This document shows positions 28,383 to 36,378 of a stretch of DNA of 36,440 nt, one piece after another. The stretch is from an uncultured Bacilli bacterium. GTDB lineage: Bacteria > Bacillota_I > Bacilli_A > RF39 > UBA660. Location of the stretch: NCBI GenBank assembly GCA_947632205.1, contig CANROK010000008.1, forward strand, positions 1-36,440, in the 5' to 3' direction. The notes under the pieces are model-generated. The model ran no database searches. It saw only the letters and a program-made list of their open reading frames with translations, and had not been told where the DNA came from. Every line of letters starts with the position of its first letter. Within the stretch, counting starts at the first letter, position 1. A program made the position numbers and the translations under genes.

Positions 28383-28634
28383 ATGAAAATAAATGATATT
28401 GTTAAATTAGATGATAATAATGAATATATAATAGTTAGTAAAATAAATTATGAAAATATTAATTATTATTATTTAGCCGATATAAATAATTTTAATAATG
28501 TACTTTTTTTATACGAAAATAAAGATGAATTAAAAGAAGTATCTAATATAGAATTATTAAAGAAAATAATGCCCTTATTATATAAAGAAGCAAGAGAATA
28601 TTTGACATCATGTAAAGATAATGATATAATTTAA
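28383..28634 (+). CDS. small hypothetical protein, possibly DUF1292-like
   Basis: LDDNNEYIIVSKINYENINYYYLADINNFNNVLFLYENKDELKEV. Confidence 0.5.
   Translation: MKINDIVKLDDNNEYIIVSKINYENINYYYLADINNFNNVLFLYENKDELKEVSNIELLKKIMPLLYKEAREYLTSCKDNDII
28602..28630 (+). promoter_or_regulatory. consensus sigma-A promoter
   Basis: TTGACA-N17-TATAAT inside the 3' end of the previous ORF. Confidence 0.75.
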
Positions 28635-28656
28635 CTCGCTATTTAGGGGGAATAAT

Positions 28657-29421
28657 ATGTTAGATTTAGATATAGGTGTTGGCATGCTTGGTTTAAGCAC
28701 TAGAGCATATAATGCTTTAATGAGAAATGGTATAGAAACACTCGGAGATATTCTAATTACACCACTAAAAAAATTAAGTGCTTTGTCAGGTATGGGTATA
28801 AAATCATATGGAGAAATAATTAATAAAGTTCATAGTTTAGGATACATTAATATTTCGGAAGATAGTTCGAAAATAACAAAAGATGTTTATGATAGTATTT
28901 TAGAATATAAAGGAAAAGTTGATAATGCTTTAGAATTAAAAAATAAAGAACAAGAAAATATAAAAAATAAATATCGTTTTTTATTATATTCCGTTTTAGA
29001 GTGTAAATTAGAATGTTTAAATTTACCTATTAATTTATTTTATTATTTAAAAAAGATTAATTTAAATTATATTGGTGATATTTTGAAATTAGATTCTAAT
29101 ACATTAAAGAAGCAAATTGCTGATAAAAAAGTTTATGAAACTTTGTTATCAGTACTTCATTATAATGGACTTTTATTAATAGATGAAAATATTCAAAATA
29201 ATGCTGTAGAATCTTTGAATGATTTTATTAATAGTTTGGAAATAAAAATGTTAGCGCATGAAGATGATGAATTAGATAGTATCTATAATGCTTTAAAAGA
29301 AATTCATGAATGTAAAGAAGCTTTATATGTTATTTCTGAAAGATTAAAATATTTAAGTAATCATTTAATTGGGGATTATAATCAAAAATTAGAAAGAAAA
29401 AAACAAGTAAATGAGGAATAA
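28657..29421 (+). CDS. protein with two RNA polymerase alpha-CTD-like (HhH) modules
   Basis: LGLSTRAYNALMRNGIETLGDILITPLKKLSALSGMGIKSYGEIINKVHSLGY; second weaker copy LNLPINLFYYLKKINLNYIGDILKLDSNTLKKQ. Confidence 0.7.
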   Translation: MLDLDIGVGMLGLSTRAYNALMRNGIETLGDILITPLKKLSALSGMGIKSYGEIINKVHSLGYINISEDSSKITKDVYDSILEYKGKVDNALELKNKEQENIKNKYRFLLYSVLECKLECLNLPINLFYYLKKINLNYIGDILKLDSNTLKKQIADKKVYETLLSVLHYNGLLLIDENIQNNAVESLNDFINSLEIKMLAHEDDELDSIYNALKEIHECKEALYVISERLKYLSNHLIGDYNQKLERKKQVNEE

Positions 29422-29424
29422 ATA

Positions 29425-29880
29425 ATGAGCTATATTATTAATTTTGTAGTTGGAGAAATTTATATACCTAAAAATAATATATTAACAATATTAAATAATA
29501 AAACTTTTATACATGGTTTTTGGCTTATAAATCCCATTAACGAATATTTTGTAACTTTAGAAAATTCTAAAGAGCATATGGAATGTGATTGTTTGGCTAA
29601 GGATATAGAATTGGAATTTATAAAGCTATCTGATTATTTAAATGAATCCAATTTTATTGGTAAAATAGCTAAATCATTAGATGGATGTGAAATTTTATTA
29701 TTATATCAATCATCATATATTACTTTAGCGGAATTTGATTCTAAATATTTTTTAATATTCAATGAAGATTTGAATAATAATTTTGTTATTTTATCTACTA
29801 AAGTAATTAGAGAAATTGATAAAAGTGTATTAAGTAATAGTATTTATAAACAATTTTTAGGAAAAGGTAGAATAAGATAG
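29425..29880 (+). CDS. hypothetical protein (151 aa)
   Basis: intact ORF 3 nt after the alpha-CTD-like gene. Confidence 0.75.
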   Translation: MSYIINFVVGEIYIPKNNILTILNNKTFIHGFWLINPINEYFVTLENSKEHMECDCLAKDIELEFIKLSDYLNESNFIGKIAKSLDGCEILLLYQSSYITLAEFDSKYFLIFNEDLNNNFVILSTKVIREIDKSVLSNSIYKQFLGKGRIR

Positions 29881-29904
29881 TCGGTTTTATATGAATTTTA
29901 CCAA

Positions 29905-29943
29905 GAAAAAGTGCGATTTTGATTGACAAGATGGCACTTTTTC
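29905..29943 (+). terminator. terminator of upstream operon, interleaved with the rplM promoter
   Basis: GAAAAAGTGC ... GCACTTTTTC, 10-bp stem ending in T5. Confidence 0.6.
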
Positions 29944-29951
29944 CATATAAT
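29923..29951 (+). promoter_or_regulatory. consensus sigma-A promoter of rplM-rpsI
   Basis: TTGACA-N17-TATAAT. Confidence 0.8.
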
Positions 29952-29984
29952 TTAATATGGTACATTTTATTTATGGAGTTTATT

Positions 29985-30011
29985 ATGCCCTGGGAAAGCA
30001 AAAATAAATAA
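29985..30011 (+). other. candidate 8-codon leader ORF (MPWESKNK) in the rplM 5'UTR
   Basis: GGAG 8 nt upstream of ATG; TAA at 30009; may instead be part of a structured L13 leader. Confidence 0.35.
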
Positions 30012-30031
30012 CATAATGGAAGGATTTAAAT

Positions 30032-30463
30032 ATGAAAACATTTATGCAAACAAAAGAAACTGTTGAAAGATGTTGGTATGTAATTGATGCAGAAGATCAA
30101 ATTTTAGGTCGTGTTGCATCTAAAGCTGCACATATATTACGTGGTAAACATAAACCAACTTATACTCCATATGTTGACTGTGGAGATTATGTTATTATCA
30201 TTAATGCATCTAAAGTTAGATTAACTGGTAAAAAGTTAACTGATAAGAAATATTATAACCATTCTGGATATCCAGGAGGATTAAGAGAAAGAGATGCTAA
30301 AACTATGATTGAAAGTTATCCTGAAGAAATGCTTGAAAGAGCAATTAAAGGAATGCTTCCACATAATAGTTTAGGAAGAGCTATGGGTAAGAAATTATTT
30401 GTTTATAGAGATGCAAATCATAAACACGAAGCTCAAAAACCAGTAGCTGTAGAAATTGATTAG
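30032..30463 (+). CDS. rplM: 50S ribosomal protein uL13
   Basis: [46 protein letters not shown]. Confidence 0.98.
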   Translation: MKTFMQTKETVERCWYVIDAEDQILGRVASKAAHILRGKHKPTYTPYVDCGDYVIIINASKVRLTGKKLTDKKYYNHSGYPGGLRERDAKTMIESYPEEMLERAIKGMLPHNSLGRAMGKKLFVYRDANHKHEAQKPVAVEID

Positions 30464-30471
30464 GAGGACAT

Positions 30472-30891
30472 ATGGCAAATAAACAAGTTTGGACTGCAAC
30501 AGGAAGAAGAAAACAATCAGTAGCACGTGTTACTTTAGTAGGTGGTACTGGTAATATTACTGTTAATGGTAAAGATGTAAATGATTACATGCCATTTGCA
30601 ACATTAGTTATGGATTTAAAACAACCATTAGTAATAACAAATAACGAAAATAGATTTGATATTACAGTTAATGTAAGTGGTGGTGGCTTTAGTGGACAAG
30701 CTGGAGCAATTAGATTAGCTATTGCAAGAGCATTATTAAAATTTGATGCTAATACTGATCAAACTAGAGAAGATAGTTATAGACATATCTTAAAAACTAA
30801 TGGTTTTGTTACTAGAGATCCAAGAGTTAAAGAACGTAAGAAGTATGGTTTAAGAAAAGCACGTCGTGCTCCACAATTTAGTAAACGTTAA
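30472..30891 (+). CDS. rpsI: 30S ribosomal protein uS9
   Basis: [13 protein letters not shown]...[14 protein letters not shown]. Confidence 0.98.
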   Translation: MANKQVWTATGRRKQSVARVTLVGGTGNITVNGKDVNDYMPFATLVMDLKQPLVITNNENRFDITVNVSGGGFSGQAGAIRLAIARALLKFDANTDQTREDSYRHILKTNGFVTRDPRVKERKKYGLRKARRAPQFSKR

Positions 30892-30908
30892 AAAACAGTA
30901 TTCATTTT

Positions 30909-30937
30909 ACCTCGTACATATTACGAGGTTTTATTTT
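30909..30937 (+). terminator. intrinsic terminator after rpsI
   Basis: ACCTCGTA-catat-TACGAGGT + TTTATTTT. Confidence 0.85.
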
Positions 30938-31002
30938 GGTTAAAAGTATAATATAAACTATTTAGCATATAAATAATATATATCTAGTATATATATAATA
31001 GA

Positions 31003-31031
31003 TTGATTTTTGCTTGCAAACATGGTATTAT
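31003..31031 (+). promoter_or_regulatory. promoter of the toxin-antitoxin module
   Basis: TTGATT-N17-TATTAT, spacer contains palindrome TTGCTTGCAA. Confidence 0.5.
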
Positions 31032-31058
31032 ATTTTATATAAAAGTGAGGTGAAATCT

Positions 31059-31349
31059 ATGGAAGCTTTAACAAATAGTATTATTAGTGTACATGTTGAT
31101 CCAAAAGATAAAGAAGAAGCAACAGCTATATTAAAAGATTTAGGATTAAATATGACTACTTTAATAAATATGACTTTAAAACAAGTAATTAAACAAAAGG
31201 GAGTTCCTTTTGAAGTGGTAAATCCAACACCTAGTAAAGAACTATTAGAAGCATTAAAAGAAGTAGACGAAATGATTAATAATCCTGAGAAATATCCTAG
31301 ATATAATAATTGGAATGACTTGAAAGAGAGTTTATTGTCAGATGATTAG
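31059..31349 (+). CDS. RelB/DinJ family antitoxin
   Basis: SIISVHVDPKDKEEATAILKDLGLNMTTLINMTLKQVIKQKGVPFEV; ATG 31059 after GAGGTG. Confidence 0.92.
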   Translation: MEALTNSIISVHVDPKDKEEATAILKDLGLNMTTLINMTLKQVIKQKGVPFEVVNPTPSKELLEALKEVDEMINNPEKYPRYNNWNDLKESLLSDD

Positions 31350-31631
31350 TTATAAGTATGATGTAGTTTACTCTGCAAAATTTAAAAAAGTTTAAAAAAA
31401 ATTCTAAAACAAGGAAAAAATATCGATGAATTAAAAGATGTTATCTATAAACTTGCATTTAAAGAAAAATTAGACCGAAAATATAGAAATCATAAACTAA
31501 TAGATGATAAGAAATATAGAAATTGTTTCGAGTGCCATATAAGGCCAGATTGGATATTAATTTATCAATACAACGATAACGAGTTATTGCTTTTATTAAT
31601 TGATACGGGAAGTCATAGTGAGATATTATAA
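31342..31631 (+). pseudogene. YafQ/RelE-type toxin with a 1-nt frameshift
   Basis: MISYKYDVVYSAKFKKV* then, one frame over from 31389, SLKKILKQGKNIDELKDVIYKLAFKEKLDRKYRNHKLIDDKKYRNCFECHIRPDWILIYQYNDNELLLLLIDTGSHSEIL. Confidence 0.85.
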
Positions 31632-31671
31632 ATAGAATGATTAAATTTAATCTATATTAAAGAGAGGTTTT

Positions 31672-32202
31672 ATGAATATAGTATTTTTAGATATTGATGG
31701 AGTTGTTAACACTCCACTTTTAGACACAGAACCATTTGATTTAATAAATGGTAAAACAAAAAAAGATGGCTTTTATTATGGACTTGCTTTTCCAACTGAT
31801 AAGAAATTGTATAATCGTCAAGCCATAATGTTATTAAACAAATTATGTATAGAAAATAATGTTAAGATTGTAATATCATCTACTTGGAAAGTATTAGGAA
31901 TAGATTATTTAAAAGAATTGCTAGTAAATTCTGGCTTAATTGATACGATTGAAGTAATTGATACAACACCATATAGAGAAGATTTTAAATTAACAAGAGG
32001 AGACGAAATTCAAGCATATTTAGATAATCATCCAGAAGTGGACAATTATGTTATATTGGATGATGAAAATCGAATGCTTCCTTCTCAACAAGAACATTTT
32101 GTAAAAATAAATTATTATGTAGGTATTTCTATACCTGATTATGAATATGCAAAAAGTATCTTTAATAAAACTAAAGATTATGGTTTAAAAAGAGAAAAAT
32201 AA
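31672..32202 (+). CDS. HAD-domain protein (HAD_SAK_2-like)
   Basis: MNIVFLDIDGVVNTP, VKIVISSTWK, YVILDDENRM. Confidence 0.8.
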   Translation: MNIVFLDIDGVVNTPLLDTEPFDLINGKTKKDGFYYGLAFPTDKKLYNRQAIMLLNKLCIENNVKIVISSTWKVLGIDYLKELLVNSGLIDTIEVIDTTPYREDFKLTRGDEIQAYLDNHPEVDNYVILDDENRMLPSQQEHFVKINYYVGISIPDYEYAKSIFNKTKDYGLKREK

Positions 32203-32204
32203 TT

Positions 32205-32678
32205 ATGAGTAGAGTTAATCATTCTTTTCCACCATTTTATGATAAAGATAGTGAAATATTAATATTAGGATCTTTTCCATCAGTTAAATCAAGGGAAGAA
32301 GGGTTCTATTATATGCATCCTCAAAATAGATTTTGGAGAATATTAGAAAAAGTTTATAATACTAAAATAGTAGATAAAAAAGATTTTTTAAAAAGTAATC
32401 ACATTGCTTTATGGGATGTGATAGCATCTTGTGAAATAAATAATTCTAGTGATACATCAATTAAAAATATTAAAGTTAATAATATTAAAAAAATTATAAA
32501 AGAATCAAATATTAAAGAAATATATACAACTGGTAAAAAGGCCTATGAATTATATAATAAATATATTTATCCTAAAACAAAGATAAAAGCAACTTACTTA
32601 TATTCACCATCACCTGCTAATTGTGCAATAAACTTTGATACTATTGTTGAAAACTATCGAGTTATTAACAAAAAATAA
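32205..32678 (+). CDS. DNA-deoxyinosine glycosylase-like, UDG superfamily
   Basis: HSFPPFYDKDSEILILGSFPSVKSREEGFYYMHPQNRFW; LWDVIASCE; YLYSPSPAN. Confidence 0.85.
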   Translation: MSRVNHSFPPFYDKDSEILILGSFPSVKSREEGFYYMHPQNRFWRILEKVYNTKIVDKKDFLKSNHIALWDVIASCEINNSSDTSIKNIKVNNIKKIIKESNIKEIYTTGKKAYELYNKYIYPKTKIKATYLYSPSPANCAINFDTIVENYRVINKK

Positions 32679-32703
32679 ACTTGGCAGTTTTTTAATTGCA
32701 TCA
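32637..32703 (+). repeat. direct repeat copy 1 (3' end of glycosylase gene plus terminator)
   Basis: GATACTATTGTTGAAAACTATCGAGTTATTAACAAAAAATAAACTTGGCAGTTTTTTAATTGCATCA, near-identical to 34066-34133. Confidence 0.9.
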
Positions 32704-32764
32704 CATATATTGTCAATTGCATCATTTTGTGCTATAATGGCGCAAATGAAAGAAGATGATGCAA
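32696..32764 (+). promoter_or_regulatory. fic promoter/operator with TTGCATCA sites
   Basis: TTGCATCA at 32696 and 32717 (21 bp apart), inverse TGATGCAA at 32757; TTGTCA (32710)-N17-TATAAT (32733). Confidence 0.6.
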
Positions 32765-33820
32765 ATGCGAAAGTTTGATTTAATTAAAGAATCTCAATCT
32801 TTAATGAATAATAATATTGTGAATCTATTATCTAGTATTCATGAATATAAAGGAAAACAAGAATTATATATTGAAGCAAAACCTGATATTCTTTCTAATT
32901 TATTGTCAATTGCTAAAATGCAAAGTACAAGTTCTTCGAATAAAATTGAAGGAATTTATACCACTGATGAAAGAATTAATAAAATTGTCAATAATAAGGT
33001 AAAACCAAAGAATAGAAATGAAGAAGAAATAGCAGGTTATAGAGATGTATTAAATACAATTCATGATAATTATGATTATATTGATATTAATCCTAATATT
33101 ATTTTACAATTGCATCGTGATTTATATAAATATTCAGGAATGACTTATGGTGGTAAATTTAAAAATTCTCAAAATTATATTGAAGAAACACTTGAAGATG
33201 GTACTAAAAAAATAAGATTTATGCCATTATCACCTGTGGAAACACCTGTAGCGATTGAAATGTTATGTAATAGTTATAATGAAATTATAACTAAAGGAGA
33301 GATAGATCCATTATTAATAATTCCTGTTTTTATATTTGATTTTGTTTCTATTCATCCATTTAATGATGGTAATGGAAGAATGAGTAGATTATTAACTCTT
33401 TTATTGTTGCATCAATCAGGATATATTATAGGTAAATATATTAGTATTGAAAAAATAATTGAAGAAACAAAAGAAACTTACTATGATTCATTAGAAAAAA
33501 GTTCAATAAATTGGCATAATAATAAAAATGATTATTCTTATTTTGTGGAATATTATCTTGGTATTATTTTAAAAGCATATAAAGAATTTACTTCAAGAGT
33601 AGAATATATAACTAATAAAAAAATGAATGCCAAAGAAAGAATTTCTATTATCTTTAAAGAAAATGTCTCACCAATAAGTAAAGCATATTTGATTGAGAGA
33701 TGTCCTGACATAAGTGAAACAACAATAGAAAGAGCTCTAAATAATTTATTGAAAGAAAATAATATTGAAAAAATTTCTGGTGGTAGATTTACTGAATATA
33801 AATGGATAGGAAATAATTAA
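32756..33820 (+). CDS. Fic family protein with C-terminal winged-helix-like region
   Basis: HPFNDGNGRMSRL Fic motif; SNKIEG matches the inhibitory (S/T)xxxE(G/N) motif N-terminal to it. Confidence 0.93.
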   Translation: MMQMRKFDLIKESQSLMNNNIVNLLSSIHEYKGKQELYIEAKPDILSNLLSIAKMQSTSSSNKIEGIYTTDERINKIVNNKVKPKNRNEEEIAGYRDVLNTIHDNYDYIDINPNIILQLHRDLYKYSGMTYGGKFKNSQNYIEETLEDGTKKIRFMPLSPVETPVAIEMLCNSYNEIITKGEIDPLLIIPVFIFDFVSIHPFNDGNGRMSRLLTLLLLHQSGYIIGKYISIEKIIEETKETYYDSLEKSSINWHNNKNDYSYFVEYYLGIILKAYKEFTSRVEYITNKKMNAKERISIIFKENVSPISKAYLIERCPDISETTIERALNNLLKENNIEKISGGRFTEYKWIGNN

Positions 33821-34020
33821 TGAAAAAAGATATGAGTAAATTAAAATTTGCTGAGGCATTAAAAAACTAGTAATAAAGATAAAATAGAACTAAAGCAACA
33901 ACCATCCAAAGAATTTGCATATGCTTTAAAAGAATTAGATTATATGGAAGAACATCCTGAAAAATATAAAAATATCATGATGTTGACAAAATGTTTGAAG
34001 ATATTTTAAATGAAGAATAA
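33820..34020 (+). pseudogene. decayed RelB/DinJ-like antitoxin
   Basis: stop at 33868; then PSKEFAYALKELDYMEEHPEKYKN and, frameshifted, DVDKMFEDILNEE*; compare PSKELLEALKEVDEMINNPEKY in the intact antitoxin. Confidence 0.65.
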
Positions 34021-34065
34021 TACAATAATTGGTTCACATGCCGAATTATTTAATAAGTAGATAGA

Positions 34066-34133
34066 GATACCATTGTTGAAAACTATCAAGTTATTAACAA
34101 AAAATAAAACTTGGTAGTTTTTTAATTACATCA
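34066..34133 (+). repeat. direct repeat copy 2
   Basis: GATACCATTGTTGAAAACTATCAAGTTATTAACAAAAAATAAAACTTGGTAGTTTTTTAATTACATCA. Confidence 0.9.
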
Positions 34134-34159
34134 TATTTGCTTAAGTGATGCAATTAAAA
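34120..34159. repeat. inverted repeat carrying the TTGCATCA-type motif
   Basis: TTTTAATTACATCA-N12-TGATGCAATTAAAA, one mismatch. Confidence 0.8.
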
Positions 34160-34251
34160 TTAGATAAAATATTTAAGTTTATATTTACATTTTTAGTAAT
34201 TATATATTAGAATATAGTTATAGTATAAAGATAAAGAAAGGGTATTATTAT

Positions 34252-36198
34252 ATGAAGAAAAATATATTTTTAATAATTACAATATTCTTTGGTTTATTTA
34301 TTTTTATTAAACCATCTATAGTATTTGCAGAAACTAAAGAAATATATGTATCTAATAGTGGAATAGATAGTAATAACGGAACAAGTGATGAACCAGTTCA
34401 AACAATTAAAAAAGCAATTGAATTATTAAATACAGATGATGGTATAATTTATATTAAAGATAGTATGACAATAAATAATAGAGCTGAGTTATCTAAAGGA
34501 AATAATGTTGTAATTAAATCTGCTCAAGATGCTGTAACACTTACTTGGGGTATTAATAATGATGATATAAATGATAATGATTGGGGATTAAGAGTCATAA
34601 ATAATTCAGTTTTGACACTAGAAAATATTATATTAAATGGTCAAGGTGAATATCCTAAAGTTGCATTAGTGTATGTTGATAATTCTACTTTAAATATAAA
34701 TGATGGAACTATATTAGAAAATAGAGCTAGTATATGGTTTGGTGGTGCTGTTAGAGCTACAAATAGTAAAATTAATATGACTGGTGGTAAAATAGAAAAA
34801 AATTCAGCTGAAGCTGGAGGAGGAGCTTTTTCTATTGTGAGTTCTGAATTAAAAATATCTGGTGGCGAGATCTCAAATAATGAATCTGTAGCAGGAGCAG
34901 GAATTTATGCCACAGAAAATTCAAAAATTGAATTAAGTGGAAATGTAAAAATAAATAATAATAAATCATCTGGCTATGGTGGTGGAATATTCATAATTGA
35001 TGGTAACATCAGTATTAAAGATGAAGTATTAATTAGTGAAAATAGTGCTTATGATAAAGCTGGTGGTATTGGTATTTTAAATGGTAAAATGACAATGACT
35101 GGTGGTACTTTCAAAGATAATTCAGTTACTACTTTAGATGGTGGTGCAATTTGGCTTGAGAATACTGAAGCAACAATTACAAAGGCATTAATTCAAGGAA
35201 ATAAAACTCAAACAGGAGTTAAAAATTCAGTTAGCCATCGTGGTGGCGGAATATTTGCTTATCAAAATTCAATAGTAACACTTGATGGTGATGTAATTAT
35301 TGAAGACAATACTGCTGTTCGCGGTGGCGGAATATATGCTTCAGATACAAAATTATATATTAAAAACGCTAATATTATAGATAATACGGCTACTGCTAAT
35401 GGTGGTGGAATATTTCTTTATAATACAAATATTGATTCTGGGGAAACAGTAATTACTGGTGGATTAATAAGCAGAAATAAAAATACCGGTGTTGATGTAG
35501 ATTTAAATCCAGATTATATAAGTGATACTGAGTTCAGTGGTGGTGGCATGTATATTGGTGAAAATGTAAAAATTACGATATATAATGCAATTATTAAAAA
35601 TAATGCAACCATTCAAGATATGTTTTTAAATAATAGAGAAAATGATATGGGAATATATGCTGGAGGTATTGCTCTTTGTCCTAATGCTAAAGGATATATT
35701 TATATGACTAATGGAGCAGCTATTTATAATAATTCTACAGCTGGAGGTTATGATGTTTTATTAGTACCAAAAACTGATAAACTACCGGGAGGAGCAGCTT
35801 CCTTACATATTTCAAAAAAAGCTTTAGGTGGTGGCTTATATAATTGGTTAGATAGAAATAACAATAAAGTTACTATAGAAGATCAATTAGTTGAAACTAA
35901 TATTATTGGTTATAATTCTAAATTAAGTAGTGAATATATTAATAATGCTGAATCACAAGCAAAAGTAATAATTTCTGATAATACAACAAATGCTTTATAT
36001 GGAGCAGGTGGTATAATGTGTAATGGTATATTAACTATGGGCGATATTGATAATTTTATAGATGATGTTAATGAGCCAATAGAAAATCCTCAAACGGGTG
36101 GAATGAATTTCATAATAGTTATTGCATTAATATTAATTGGTATAATTGGTATTGAAATCAATAAAAGATTAAAGCAAAAAAGATTCTATAAAATTTAA
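34252..36198 (+). CDS. cell-wall-anchored right-handed beta-helix surface protein
   Basis: signal peptide; IYVSNSGIDSNNGTSDEPVQTIKKAI; repeated GGGI(Y/F) strands; C-terminal ENPQTGG + TM + KRLKQKR. Confidence 0.88.
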   Translation: MKKNIFLIITIFFGLFIFIKPSIVFAETKEIYVSNSGIDSNNGTSDEPVQTIKKAIELLNTDDGIIYIKDSMTINNRAELSKGNNVVIKSAQDAVTLTWGINNDDINDNDWGLRVINNSVLTLENIILNGQGEYPKVALVYVDNSTLNINDGTILENRASIWFGGAVRATNSKINMTGGKIEKNSAEAGGGAFSIVSSELKISGGEISNNESVAGAGIYATENSKIELSGNVKINNNKSSGYGGGIFIIDGNISIKDEVLISENSAYDKAGGIGILNGKMTMTGGTFKDNSVTTLDGGAIWLENTEATITKALIQGNKTQTGVKNSVSHRGGGIFAYQNSIVTLDGDVIIEDNTAVRGGGIYASDTKLYIKNANIIDNTATANGGGIFLYNTNIDSGETVITGGLISRNKNTGVDVDLNPDYISDTEFSGGGMYIGENVKITIYNAIIKNNATIQDMFLNNRENDMGIYAGGIALCPNAKGYIYMTNGAAIYNNSTAGGYDVLLVPKTDKLPGGAASLHISKKALGGGLYNWLDRNNNKVTIEDQLVETNIIGYNSKLSSEYINNAESQAKVIISDNTTNALYGAGGIMCNGILTMGDIDNFIDDVNEPIENPQTGGMNFIIVIALILIGIIGIEINKRLKQKRFYKI

Positions 36199-36243
36199 AA
36201 ATAAGCTTAATAAATATTAAGGTAAATAAATAAAATATATTAT

Positions 36244-36378
36244 ATGAAAAGATATTATTTTGTTTTATTTACTTTTTTTATATGTGTTTTAGTTTTATAT
36301 GCTTATAAAGTTGAAGCTAGCTTACCTCTTATGGGTAAAGTAATCGTTGTTGATGCTGGACACGGAGGTATCGGTTAA
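36244..36378 (+). pseudogene. truncated N-acetylmuramoyl-L-alanine amidase (CwlD/Amidase_3-like N-terminus)
   Basis: MKRYYFVLFTFFICVLVLYAYKVEASLPLMGKVIVVDAGHGGIG*; stop right after the GHGG metal motif. Confidence 0.7.

Noticed and set aside
31381-31395. Programmed -1 ribosomal frameshift in the toxin
   Set aside because: TTT AAA AAA GTT does not form a proper X_XXY_YYZ slippery site in the zero frame; a 1-nt indel is simpler
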